From Propionibacteriaceae bacterium AM104-82 (GTDB lineage: Bacteria; Actinomycetota; Actinomycetes; Propionibacteriales; Propionibacteriaceae): a stretch of DNA of 64,000 nt. Each line of letters opens with the position of its first letter. Position 1 is the stretch's first letter. A model generated the notes under the pieces. The model searched no databases. It was not told the origin of the DNA and saw nothing but the letters and a program-made list of their open reading frames with translations. Location: contig JAQDQK010000001.1 of the NCBI GenBank assembly GCA_027658995.1, positions 434,001 through 498,000 on the forward strand, read 5' to 3'. The position numbers were made by a program, and so were the translations under genes. This document shows, in pieces, positions 1-8,030 of the stretch.

Positions 1-392
1 TCCTGGCGTCCACGATCCAGAACCGGATCAAGGACCCCCGGCTCGGCTTCATCACGATCACGGAGGTGCGTCTCACGGGTGACAACCGCGAGGCGACCGC
101 CTTCTACACCGTGCTCGGCGACGAGGAGGCCCGCAAGGGCACCGCGGCGGCGCTTGAGTCGGCCAAGGGCCTGCTCCGCTCCACCGTCGGCCAGCAATTG
201 GGGCTGAAGTTCACGCCGACGCTGTCCTTCGTCCTGGACGCCACCCCGGACTCCGCACGCCACATCGAGGACCTGCTCGCGCAGGTGCAGGCGACCGACG
301 CAGCGTCGGCCGCCGCCTCGGCGGGCAAGGAGTTCGCGGGGGAGTCCGATCCGTACAGGAAGCCCCGGGAAACCGAGGACGAGATTCAGTGA
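1..392 (+). CDS. rbfA: 30S ribosome-binding factor A, 5'-truncated by the window edge
   Basis: The reading frame is open from base 3 and ends in TGA at 390-392. It encodes the C-terminal 130 or so residues of RbfA, a small KH-fold protein that binds the 30S subunit and assists late 16S rRNA maturation. The visible part begins with the KH-domain stretch containing DPRLGFITIT and continues through a conserved helix to an acidic, disordered tail (ESDPYRKPRETEDE). The stop overlaps the truB GTG start as GTGA, so rbfA, truB and ribF are probably co-translated; this gene order is common in Actinobacteria. The true start lies outside the window. Confidence 0.93.
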   Translation, partial: LASTIQNRIKDPRLGFITITEVRLTGDNREATAFYTVLGDEEARKGTAAALESAKGLLRSTVGQQLGLKFTPTLSFVLDATPDSARHIEDLLAQVQATDAASAAASAGKEFAGESDPYRKPRETEDEIQ

Positions 393-1252
393 GTTCCGCC
401 TCTGGGGTGGTGATCGTCGACAAGCCGTCGGCGGTCACCTCCCACCAGGTGGTGGGCATGCTGCGCCGCCTGCTCGGCACCCGCAAGATCGGCCACGCAG
501 GCACCCTCGACCCGATGGCGACCGGCGTGCTGATCCTCGGCGTCAACCGCGCCACGCGGCTGCTCGGGCACCTCGCGCTGCACGACAAGCGCTACCTGGC
601 GACCGTCAGGCTCGGCGCCTCGTCCAGCACGGACGACGCGGACGGCGACGTGACCCCCGTGGCCGACGCCTCGCACCTGACGCGCGAGGTCGTGGACGCG
701 GCGCTCGACGCACAGCGCGGCGACATCTCCCAGGTGCCGAGTTCCGTCTCGGCCATCAAGGTCGACGGGAAGCGCGCCTACGCGCTCGCACGGGCGGGGG
801 AGAGCGTCGAGTTGAAGTCGCGGCCCGTGACCATCTCCCGGCTCGACGTCGTCGCGGTGCGCCCCGTTGACGGGTTCCTCGATGTCGACCTCGACGTCGA
901 ATGCTCCTCGGGGACCTATGTGCGGGCCATCGCGCGCGACCTCGGCGTCGCGCTCGGCGTCGGCGGCCACCTGACGGCGCTCCGGCGCACCAGGATCGGC
1001 GGCTACAGCCTCGACGACGCCGTGCAACTCGGAGACGAGCCACCCAAGCTGATGTCGATGGCCGACGCGGCCAGGCTCAGCTTCCCCGTGCTGGACGTCA
1101 CTGCTGAGGAGGCGACAGACATCGGCTTCGGCAGGCCGATCGCCCGCTCGGTGCCATCCAGCCCCACCGGCATGATCGCACCGGACGGCACCCTCCTCGC
1201 GCTGTACCAGCCCACGGACGAGGGCTCTCGGCCGCTTGCGGTGCTCGTGTGA
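389..1252 (+). CDS. truB: tRNA pseudouridine(55) synthase TruB
   Basis: This 287-residue protein converts U55 of the tRNA T-loop to pseudouridine. The N-terminal motif VDKPSAVTSHQ and the catalytic-loop motif GHAGTLDPMATG, with nucleophile Asp41, are intact. The KVDGKRAYALARAG segment and a C-terminal PUA-like part are also present. The GTG start overlaps the rbfA stop, and the gene's own stop overlaps the GTG of ribF, giving a tightly coupled rbfA-truB-ribF unit. Length and motif spacing are normal for the family. Confidence 0.96.
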   Translation: MSSASGVVIVDKPSAVTSHQVVGMLRRLLGTRKIGHAGTLDPMATGVLILGVNRATRLLGHLALHDKRYLATVRLGASSSTDDADGDVTPVADASHLTREVVDAALDAQRGDISQVPSSVSAIKVDGKRAYALARAGESVELKSRPVTISRLDVVAVRPVDGFLDVDLDVECSSGTYVRAIARDLGVALGVGGHLTALRRTRIGGYSLDDAVQLGDEPPKLMSMADAARLSFPVLDVTAEEATDIGFGRPIARSVPSSPTGMIAPDGTLLALYQPTDEGSRPLAVLV

Positions 1253-2175
1253 GCGTGCCAGATTTGTCTGCTGTGGAGGACCAAGTGACCAGCACCATCG
1301 TCGTGATCGGCAACTTCGACGGCGTGCACCGCGGGCACCGTTCGGTGCTCCAGGAGGCGTGCCGCGGGGTCGACCTGCCGCTCGTGGTGGTCACCTTCTG
1401 GCCGCACCCCGTCAGCGTGCTTCGCCCCGAGTTGGCGCCGAAACTGCTGACCGACCTGCGCAGCCGGATCGAACTGCTCAAGCAGGCGGGCGCGCACGAG
1501 GTCCGCGTCATCCAGTTCAACCGCGACGTCGCCGCGCTCAGCCCCGCGGAGTTCGTCGAGCGCTTCCTGATGCCGCTGCACCCGGCCCGGATCGTGGTCG
1601 GGGAGAACTTCCGCTTCGGGCACCGGGCCTCCGGCGACGTCCGCACGCTCGCCGAGCTCGGCGAGGGCCGCTTCGAGGTGTGCGCGATGCCGCTGCAGGC
1701 CGTCGACGACGAGGTGACCTGTTCGACAGGCATCCGCGAACTGCTCGAGCAGGGCGACGTGGCGGAGGCCGCGCGTCACCTCGGTCGCCCCTTCGAGTAC
1801 CGCGGCGTCGTGGTGGTGGGGGACCAGCGCGGCAGGGAACTGGGCTTCCCGACCGCCAACCTGAGCGTCCCCGGCGACCTCGCCGTCCCCGCCGACGGCG
1901 TCTACGCGGGCTGGGTCACGCGACTGGACGAGCCGGACGCCGAGCCGATGGCCGCCGCGATCTCGGTGGGCACCAACCCGACGTTCGATGGGGCGGACCA
2001 CCGCGTCGAGAGCTACGTGATCGACCGCACCGACCTGGAGTTGTACGGCGTGGAGATCGCCGTCGACTTCGTGGACCGGCTCCGCGGCCAGGTGAAGTTC
2101 GACGGCGTCGATGCCCTGATCGAGCAGATGAGCGCCGACGTCGCCGCCGCGAAGCAGCGACTCGGCGTGGCCTGA
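1249..2175 (+). CDS. ribF: bifunctional riboflavin kinase / FMN adenylyltransferase
   Basis: A 308-residue protein making FMN and then FAD from riboflavin. The N-terminal nucleotidyltransferase domain shows GNFDGVHRGH near residues 22-31 and a WPHP motif. The C-terminal kinase domain shows GRELGFPTANL and VGTNPTF. The chosen GTG start overlaps the truB stop by 4 nt; a start a few codons downstream (VTSTIVV) is possible because the first dozen residues are not conserved in the family. It is the last gene of the rightward operon and is followed by a convergent acetyltransferase gene 2 bp away. Confidence 0.95.
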   Translation: MSVPDLSAVEDQVTSTIVVIGNFDGVHRGHRSVLQEACRGVDLPLVVVTFWPHPVSVLRPELAPKLLTDLRSRIELLKQAGAHEVRVIQFNRDVAALSPAEFVERFLMPLHPARIVVGENFRFGHRASGDVRTLAELGEGRFEVCAMPLQAVDDEVTCSTGIRELLEQGDVAEAARHLGRPFEYRGVVVVGDQRGRELGFPTANLSVPGDLAVPADGVYAGWVTRLDEPDAEPMAAAISVGTNPTFDGADHRVESYVIDRTDLELYGVEIAVDFVDRLRGQVKFDGVDALIEQMSADVAAAKQRLGVA

Positions 2176-2177
2176 TC

Positions 2178-2657
2178 TCAGCGGACGGTCAGCGACTTCT
2201 TGTAGACGGCGTAGTGCTTGCTCGCCTGCACGTCGTCCTCGACCTGCTTGATCTCGGGATCCTCGACGAACAGATGCTCGCCCGTGGGGTGGTACTCGAG
2301 CGAGACGTACAGCGGGACGGCCTTCTCGTTGTTCGGGTCGACCGCGAGGTAGACGGCGGTGTAGCCGGCGGCCTTCGCCTCGTCCTCGATGAAGCTGCTG
2401 AGCGCGCGGCCCGCGCCGCCGCGGCGGGCCGACGGGTAGACGTACATGTTGCGCAGTTCGGGGGTGTACTCCGGGCTCTCGAGGTCGAGCAGCGCCGTGC
2501 CAACGGGCTCCTCGCCGTCGAAGGCCACCGCGAAGATGAGCGATCCGGCCTCCTGTGCCTGGAAGTGCTTGTCGACGAGATTCAGCTCCGGGCGGGCCTG
2601 TTGGGCCCGCAGCTTGTCAAGGTCGTCGGCGGTCGCTCGTCGCACGCTGATGGCCAT
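2178..2657 (-). CDS. GNAT family N-acetyltransferase
   Basis: A 159-residue GCN5-related acetyltransferase of unknown substrate. The fold is recognisable from the central strand-turn region PELRNMYVYPSARRGGAGRAL, which contains the acetyl-CoA pyrophosphate-binding loop (R-R-G-G-A-G-R-A), and from the downstream segment YLAVDPNNEKAVPLYVSLEY. The ATG at 2657 is preferred because AGGGAGG lies 8 nt upstream and the residues after it start the domain. The gene is convergent with ribF and divergent from rpsO. Nothing nearby indicates its substrate. Confidence 0.85.
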   Translation of the reverse strand: MAISVRRATADDLDKLRAQQARPELNLVDKHFQAQEAGSLIFAVAFDGEEPVGTALLDLESPEYTPELRNMYVYPSARRGGAGRALSSFIEDEAKAAGYTAVYLAVDPNNEKAVPLYVSLEYHPTGEHLFVEDPEIKQVEDDVQASKHYAVYKKSLTVR

Positions 2658-2764
2658 AGCCGGTGCCTCCCTTTGGTCGCTAAGCGTCGAGGCTACCCTA
2701 GCGCCTGCCAATGCGCCGTCACAGGGGCGCAGGACTTTGGACACCCGCCGCGCCCGCCGTGGAT

Positions 2765-2794
2765 TGGTGCGTCGCGGATGCGCGGTGCTAAAGT
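2765..2794 (+). promoter_or_regulatory. probable rpsO promoter
   Basis: TTGGTG at 2765-2770 and TAAAGT at 2789-2794 are separated by 18 nt, a good fit to a vegetative sigma-A promoter. The predicted transcript would carry a leader of about 85 nt before rpsO, long enough for an S15 autoregulatory structure, though no known S15-leader fold was confirmed by eye. Confidence 0.6.
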
Positions 2795-2887
2795 ACTCAG
2801 GTTGCCGTCAGATCGGCCACGGCCTCGTAAGAGCCCCGAAAGCATCCGCGAGTGGGGCGCCGTGCAGCAAACGAAGGGAGTCCCGAC

Positions 2888-3151
2888 ATGGACGCCGAAA
2901 CGAAGAAGAAGATCATCGAAGAGTACGCGACCGCGCCTGGCGACACCGGTTCGCCCGACGTGCAGATCGCTCTGCTGACCAAGCGGATCTCGCACCTGAC
3001 CGAGCACCTCAAGCAGCACAAGGGTGATCACCACAGCCGTCGCGGCCTGATGTTGATGGTCGGCCAGCGCCGCCGTCTGCTCAACTACGTCGCGAAGAAC
3101 GACGTGGAGCACTACCGTGAGCTGATCGCTCGCCTCGGCCTGCGTCGCTGA
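2888..3151 (+). CDS. rpsO: 30S ribosomal protein S15
   Basis: An 87-residue S15, a primary 16S rRNA-binding protein of the small subunit platform. The diagnostic motifs [15 protein letters not shown] and [18 protein letters not shown] are present. The ATG at 2888 follows AAGGGAG at a normal distance; the upstream in-frame codons do not look like S15. It is monocistronic, with its own promoter and a strong terminator. Confidence 0.97.
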   Translation: MDAETKKKIIEEYATAPGDTGSPDVQIALLTKRISHLTEHLKQHKGDHHSRRGLMLMVGQRRRLLNYVAKNDVEHYRELIARLGLRR

Positions 3152-3168
3152 CCTCTGGTCTTCCTCAA

Positions 3169-3195
3169 CAGGGCACCCCTCGGGTGCCCTGTTTT
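3169..3195 (+). terminator. rho-independent terminator of rpsO
   Basis: Perfect 10-bp stem CAGGGCACCC / GGGTGCCCTG (3169-3178 and 3182-3191) with a 3-nt loop, followed by TTTT. Confidence 0.9.
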
Positions 3196-3222
3196 GCGTC
3201 CTCTGAAGGCTGCGCGAAGCGA

Positions 3223-3241
3223 AGTTAACGTTTCGATAACT
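3223..3241 (+). promoter_or_regulatory. inverted-repeat operator upstream of the YtfQ-type operon
   Basis: AGTTAACGTTTCGATAACT has matching ends (AGTTAnCG ... CGnTAACT around a 3-nt centre), the size and symmetry of a LacI- or GntR-type operator. A related string, TAAC-N2-TTCGATAA, also occurs before the second sugar-transport operon at 18940-18953. No repressor gene lies next to it. Confidence 0.5.
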
Positions 3242-3285
3242 AATTCGACGGGGTGGTTGCCAGCCGCCTGTTTTACGCGAAGAAT

Positions 3286-3311
3286 CCCAAATGTTCCCGG
3301 TCACATTTGGG
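3286..3311 (+). promoter_or_regulatory. second inverted repeat upstream of the YtfQ-type operon
   Basis: CCCAAATGT and ACATTTGGG form perfect 9-bp arms around an 8-nt spacer, ending 57 bp before the start codon of the binding-protein gene. There is no T-run, so an operator is more likely than a terminator. Confidence 0.5.
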
Positions 3312-3368
3312 CGATCGGGGGTCGCTAGGCGGGGCAGTGGGGTTCCGCCGGACTGCAAAGGAGCAATC

Positions 3369-4388
3369 ATGACCAACCTCAACCGGCGCACCTTCCTCGG
3401 CGGACTCGCCGCGAGCGCCCTCATCGTGCCGCTGGCCGCGTGCGGCAACGACACCGACCCCGGAACCGCAGGCAGCCCGGCCGCCACCGGCGGGGGTGGC
3501 GGCGACAAGTCCGGCCCCATCGTGCTCGGCTTCTCCCAGGTGGGCGCCGAGTCCGGTTGGCGCGCTGCCAACACCAAGTCCATCCAGGAGACCCTCACCG
3601 CGGAGAACGGCTTCGAACTGAAGTTCTCCGACGCGCAGCAGAAGCAGGAGAACCAGATCCAGGCGATCCGCTCCTACATCTCGCAGGGCGTCGACGTGAT
3701 CGCCTTCTCGCCCGTCGTCGAGACCGGCTGGGACGCGGTTCTGCAGGAGGCGAAGGAGGCCAAGATCCCCGTGATCCTGACCGACCGCGCCGTCGACTCG
3801 CAGGACGACAGCCTCTACGTCTCGTTCATCGGCTCCGACTTCGTCCTCGAGGGTGAGACCGCAGGCAAGTGGGCCGTCGAGCAGTACAAGGGCCAGGGCC
3901 TGAAGATCGTCGAACTGCAGGGCACCACCGGCGCCGCGCCTGCCATCGACCGCAAGGAGGGCTTCGAGAAGGCCATCGCGGGCAGCGACCTGACCATCAT
4001 CGACTCGCAGACGGGCAACTTCACCCGCACCGAGGGCAAGACGGTCATGGAGGGCTTCCTGCAGAAGCACGGCGACCAGATCGGGATGGTGTTCGCGCAC
4101 AACGACGACATGGGCCTCGGCGCCATCGAGGCCATCGAGGCCGCAGGCAAGAAGCCTGGCGTCGACATCAAGATCATCACGATCGACGCGGTCAAGGACG
4201 GCATGCAGGCCCTTGCCGACGGCAAGATCAACTACATCGTCGAGTGCAACCCGCTGCTCGGGCCCGACCTGGCAGACATCGCCAAGAAGGTGCTCGCGGG
4301 TGAGAGCGTCGAGAAGCGCATCGTCGTCAAGGACGAGGCCTTCGACCAGGAGCAGGCCAAGGCCGCCCTCCCGGACCGCAAGTACTGA
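3369..4388 (+). CDS. ytfQ: sugar ABC transporter substrate-binding lipoprotein, galactofuranose (YtfQ) type
   Basis: A 339-residue periplasmic-binding-protein-like lipoprotein. A twin-arginine-like RRTFLGG start leads into the lipobox LAAC (Cys25), then a Gly/Ala-rich linker and a two-lobed type I binding fold. Strings such as GFSQVGAESGWRAAN, QQKQENQIQAIRSYI and VFAHNDDMGLGAIEAI closely resemble E. coli YtfQ, which binds galactofuranose; that ligand is inferred. ATG 3369 follows AAAGGAG. It heads a four-gene importer operon (binding protein, double ATPase, two permeases) and is probably controlled by the inverted repeats at 3223-3241 and 3286-3311. Confidence 0.88.
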   Translation: MTNLNRRTFLGGLAASALIVPLAACGNDTDPGTAGSPAATGGGGGDKSGPIVLGFSQVGAESGWRAANTKSIQETLTAENGFELKFSDAQQKQENQIQAIRSYISQGVDVIAFSPVVETGWDAVLQEAKEAKIPVILTDRAVDSQDDSLYVSFIGSDFVLEGETAGKWAVEQYKGQGLKIVELQGTTGAAPAIDRKEGFEKAIAGSDLTIIDSQTGNFTRTEGKTVMEGFLQKHGDQIGMVFAHNDDMGLGAIEAIEAAGKKPGVDIKIITIDAVKDGMQALADGKINYIVECNPLLGPDLADIAKKVLAGESVEKRIVVKDEAFDQEQAKAALPDRKY

Positions 4389-4420
4389 GCAGGCATCGGC
4401 GGAAGGAAGTGGGGTAACCC

Positions 4421-5959
4421 ATGGCGGCGGAGGATCTCGCCCGGGTGGTGAGCGATGAGCCGGTGATCTCGATGACCGGCATCTCCATCGAGTTCCCGGG
4501 CGTCAAGGCGCTCCAGGAGGTCGACTTTCGACTCTATCCGGGCGAGGTCCACGCCCTCATGGGCGAGAACGGGGCGGGCAAGTCGACGCTGATCAAGGCG
4601 TTGACAGGCATCTACGGCATCGACGCGGGGACCATCGTCGTGGAGGGCAGGGAGGTTAGCTTCTCCAGCCCGCTGCAGGCGCAGGCCGCAGGGATCAGCA
4701 CGGTGTACCAGGAGGTCAACCTGTGCGAGAACCTGAGCGTCGCGGAGAACGTGATGCTCGGGCAGGAGGTGCGGCGCGGCCCGTCGATTGACTGGCGCGC
4801 CACCCGCCGCGAGGCGCAGCGCCACCTGAGCGACATGGGCCTCGACATCGACGCCAACTCCTCGCTCGGCTCGCACTCCCTCGCGGTGCAGCAGTTGGTC
4901 GCGATCTGCAGGGCGGCGTCCTTCGACTGCCGGATCCTGGTGCTCGACGAGCCGACCTCCTCGCTCGACCCCGGCGAGGTCGAGCAGCTGTTCCGGGTGA
5001 TGCGCAGCCTGCGCGACAAGGGCGTTGCGATCCTGTTCGTGTCGCACTTCATCGACCAGGTCTTCGCGATCTCCGACCGGATCACCGTGCTGCGCAACGG
5101 CAGGCTGATCGCGGAACACCGCACCGCAGACCTCGACCAGGAGCAGCTCATCTCCGAGATGATCGGACGCTCACTCGCGGCGCTCGGCGACCTGCGCGTC
5201 GACGCCCGCGCCGAGGGCGCGGAACCCTATGTGCGGGCCATCGGGCTTGGCAGGACGGGCTCGGTCGAGCCGTTCGACCTGGAGGTCTACTCCGGAGAGG
5301 TGGTCGGCCTCGCAGGGCTGCTCGGCTCCGGTCGCACCGAACTGGCCCGGCTGCTCGCCGGGATCGACACCACAACCGCAGGAACCACCGCCGTCGAGGG
5401 CAGGACGGCGCGGCTCGGCAACCCGCGCGCTGCGCTCGACCGGAAGATCGCCTACTCCTCGGAGGACCGCAAGGGCGAGGGCATCATCGGCGACCTGACG
5501 GTGCGCGAGAACATCATCCTCGGCCTGCAGGCCTCGCGAGGCTGGCTCAGGAAGCTGCCGAAGGGCACCGTCGACGCCGTCGTCGCGAAGTACATCGAGG
5601 CGCTCAACATCATGCCCCCCAACCCGAACGCGAGGATCAGCAACCTCTCCGGCGGCAACCAGCAGAAGGTGTTGCTCGCCCGCTGGCTCGCGATGCAGCC
5701 TAAGCTGCTGCTGCTGGACGAACCGACGCGAGGCATCGACGTCGGCGCGAAGGCGGAGATCCAGAAGACCATCGCGGAGCTGGCCAGCGACGGCATGGCG
5801 GTCGTCTTCATCTCGGCGGAGCTCGAAGAGGTGCTCCGCCTCAGCAACCGCATCGCCGTCATGCGTGACCGGCGCAAGACCGGCGAACTCGACAACGACG
5901 GCAACCTGGAAGTGAGCGACATCGTGTCCTTCATCGCACAAGGGGGGAAGGCCTCATGA
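4421..5959 (+). CDS. ytfR: sugar ABC transporter ATP-binding protein, two ABC domains (YtfR type)
   Basis: A 512-residue ATPase with two tandem nucleotide-binding domains, as in the CUT2 family (RbsA, AraG, YtfR). The first half has Walker A GENGAGKST and Walker B ILVLDEPTSSLD. The second half has a degenerate P-loop region (LLGSGRTELARLLAG), signature LSGGNQQKV and Walker B LLLLDEPTRGID. It energises the two permeases encoded next. A CUT2 importer with a YtfQ-like binding protein suggests galactofuranose or a related pentose/hexofuranose. The stop overlaps the following ATG by 4 nt. Confidence 0.9.
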   Translation: MAAEDLARVVSDEPVISMTGISIEFPGVKALQEVDFRLYPGEVHALMGENGAGKSTLIKALTGIYGIDAGTIVVEGREVSFSSPLQAQAAGISTVYQEVNLCENLSVAENVMLGQEVRRGPSIDWRATRREAQRHLSDMGLDIDANSSLGSHSLAVQQLVAICRAASFDCRILVLDEPTSSLDPGEVEQLFRVMRSLRDKGVAILFVSHFIDQVFAISDRITVLRNGRLIAEHRTADLDQEQLISEMIGRSLAALGDLRVDARAEGAEPYVRAIGLGRTGSVEPFDLEVYSGEVVGLAGLLGSGRTELARLLAGIDTTTAGTTAVEGRTARLGNPRAALDRKIAYSSEDRKGEGIIGDLTVRENIILGLQASRGWLRKLPKGTVDAVVAKYIEALNIMPPNPNARISNLSGGNQQKVLLARWLAMQPKLLLLDEPTRGIDVGAKAEIQKTIAELASDGMAVVFISAELEEVLRLSNRIAVMRDRRKTGELDNDGNLEVSDIVSFIAQGGKAS

Positions 5960-7023
5960 GCGAACGCTACGGCCACGACAAGCGCGTCGGGCTCGGGAAG
6001 CGGATCACCGCGAGCAACCTGTTCTGGCCGCTGGTGGCGCTGCTCGCGCTGTTCGCCGCAAACACGATCGCCAGCCCCAACTTCCTCAAGATCACCTGGC
6101 TCGACGGCCACCTGTTCGGCTCGCTGATCAACCTGATGCGCAGTTCCGCGCCGCTGATGCTCGTCGCCCTCGGCATGACGCTCGTGATCGCGACCAGAGG
6201 CATCGACCTGTCGGTCGGGGCGGTGCTCGCCATCTCCGGTGCCGTCGCGCTGTCCTACATCGCGGGCGCCCCCGACCCTGCGTCCCCGGCGACGGTCGCC
6301 GTCGCGGTCCTGATCGCGCTCGCGCTGTCCGCGGTGCTCGGCCTGCTCAACGGCTTCCTGGTCTCGGTGCTCGGCATCCAACCGATCATCGCGACGCTGA
6401 TCCTGATGACCGCAGGCCGCGGCATCGCCATGCTGATCACCGGCGGCCTGATCACCACCGTCAACAGCGCCCCCTACAAGTGGCTCGGCTCCGGCTGGCT
6501 GCTCGGCCTTCCCGTCGCGGGCTGGATCGCGGTGATCGTCTTCGTCGTGCTGCTGCTGCTGACCCGCAAGGGCGCGCTCGGCATGCTGATCGAGGCGGTC
6601 GGCATCAACCCCGACGCCGCACGCATCGCTGGCGTCTGGTCGCGGCTGATCATCTGGATGGTCTACGTCCTGTCGGGCCTGTTCGCGGGCATGGCGGGCA
6701 TCCTCAGTTCGGCCGACGTGATGGCCGCCGACGCCAACAACGCAGGCATGATGATCGAGATGGACGCCATCCTGGCCGTCGTCATCGGCGGCACCGCGCT
6801 GTCGGGAGGCAAGTTCTCGCTGAGCGGCACCTTCGTCGGCGTGCTTGTGATCTCCACCCTGACGTTGACCGTCACGATGCTCGGCATCTCGCCGCTCGTC
6901 ACCCCGCTGTTCAAGGCCATCATCGTGCTCATCGTGATGCTGCTGCAGTCGCCGCGGGCAAGAACCACATTCGAGGCGTGGAGCAGACGCACCGCCTTCA
7001 GGAAGAAGGAGGCGGTGGCATGA
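5956..7023 (+). CDS. ytfT: sugar ABC transporter permease (YtfT type)
   Basis: A 355-residue integral membrane permease of the CUT2/BPD_transp_2 family with about eight to ten hydrophobic segments. The family motif IATRGIDLSVGAVLA lies in the first third, and IEMDAILAVVIGGTALSGG marks the cytoplasmic loop contacting the ATPase. It overlaps the ATPase gene and the second permease gene by 4 nt on each side. It should form a heterodimeric pore with the next gene product. Confidence 0.88.
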   Translation: MSERYGHDKRVGLGKRITASNLFWPLVALLALFAANTIASPNFLKITWLDGHLFGSLINLMRSSAPLMLVALGMTLVIATRGIDLSVGAVLAISGAVALSYIAGAPDPASPATVAVAVLIALALSAVLGLLNGFLVSVLGIQPIIATLILMTAGRGIAMLITGGLITTVNSAPYKWLGSGWLLGLPVAGWIAVIVFVVLLLLTRKGALGMLIEAVGINPDAARIAGVWSRLIIWMVYVLSGLFAGMAGILSSADVMAADANNAGMMIEMDAILAVVIGGTALSGGKFSLSGTFVGVLVISTLTLTVTMLGISPLVTPLFKAIIVLIVMLLQSPRARTTFEAWSRRTAFRKKEAVA

Positions 7024-8012
7024 CCACCGATCAGTTGGTCGAGGCGCCGACGCGACGTCGGCGCGGCCTTGACGTGAGGTACCTCCCGGTGCTCGGCACC
7101 CTGACCGTCGTGATCCTGATGGTCGCGATCGGCGGCGTGCTGTACCCGAACTTCCTGACGCCCCGCACCATGGGCAACCTGTTCATCAACAACGCGCACC
7201 TGATCGTGCTCGCCGTCGGCATGACGTTCGTGATCATCACGGGCGGCATCGACCTGTCGGTGGGGGCGGTGCTCGCGCTGTCGAGCATCATCGTCGCGTC
7301 GCTGCTGCAGGCAGGCTGGAACATGTGGCTCGTGCTGCCCATCGCGATCGCGGCCGGCACGCTGTTCGGCCTGATGCACGGCGCGATCATCTACTACTTC
7401 CGCGTCCAACCATTCATCGTCACCCTCGCGGGGATGTTCCTGGCCCGCGGGCTGTGCTTCCTGATCGCGCCGCTGTCGATCCCGATCGCCAACAAGGGCT
7501 TCGACCGGTTCGTCGGGTGGCGCATCAAGCTGGGCGACTTCCGGATCACCACAGCCGTCGGGATCGCGCTGATCGTGGTGCTCGTCGCCTTCCTGGTGCT
7601 GCACTACACACGCTTCGGTCGCACCGTCTACGCGATCGGCGGAAGCGAACCGTCCGCGATCATGATGGGCCTTCCCGTGACGCGCACCAAGATCCTGGTC
7701 TACGTGATCAGCGGCACCTGCGCGGGGCTCGGCGGCGTGCTGTTCGCCATGAGCCTCAAGTCCGGCTACGCGCTGACCGGTGTCGGCATGGAACTCGACG
7801 CCATCGCTGCCGTCGTGATCGGCGGGACGCTGCTCACCGGAGGCGCGGGCTTCGTGCTCGGCTCGCTGCTCGGTGTGCTGGTGCTTGGCCTGATCCAGAC
7901 CATCATCACGTTCCAGGGAACGCTCAGCTCCTGGTGGACCAAGATCGTGATCGGCGCGCTGCTGCTGATCTTCGTGGTCCTGCAGCGGCTGCTTTCCAGA
8001 AGGAAGGCCTAG
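7020..8012 (+). CDS. yjfF: sugar ABC transporter permease (YjfF type)
   Basis: A 330-residue CUT2 permease paralogous to the preceding gene, with TGGIDLSVGAVLALSS and MELDAIAAVVIGGTLLTGG. The ATG at 7020 overlaps the upstream stop as ATGA. This is preferred over longer in-frame extensions, which run antiparallel to nothing conserved and overlap the previous permease. Two different permeases plus one double ATPase and a YtfQ-like lipoprotein reproduce the E. coli ytfQRT-yjfF set. It ends the operon and is convergent with putA. Confidence 0.88.
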   Translation: MTTDQLVEAPTRRRRGLDVRYLPVLGTLTVVILMVAIGGVLYPNFLTPRTMGNLFINNAHLIVLAVGMTFVIITGGIDLSVGAVLALSSIIVASLLQAGWNMWLVLPIAIAAGTLFGLMHGAIIYYFRVQPFIVTLAGMFLARGLCFLIAPLSIPIANKGFDRFVGWRIKLGDFRITTAVGIALIVVLVAFLVLHYTRFGRTVYAIGGSEPSAIMMGLPVTRTKILVYVISGTCAGLGGVLFAMSLKSGYALTGVGMELDAIAAVVIGGTLLTGGAGFVLGSLLGVLVLGLIQTIITFQGTLSSWWTKIVIGALLLIFVVLQRLLSRRKA

Positions 8013-8026
8013 CCCGGTGGCCGGGC
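8012..8026. terminator. hairpin between convergent yjfF and putA
   Basis: GCCCGG-TGG-CCGGGC forms a 6-bp stem in the 18-bp gap between the convergent stops. There is no T-run, so termination strength is uncertain. Confidence 0.35.
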
Positions 8027-8030
8027 GCGG

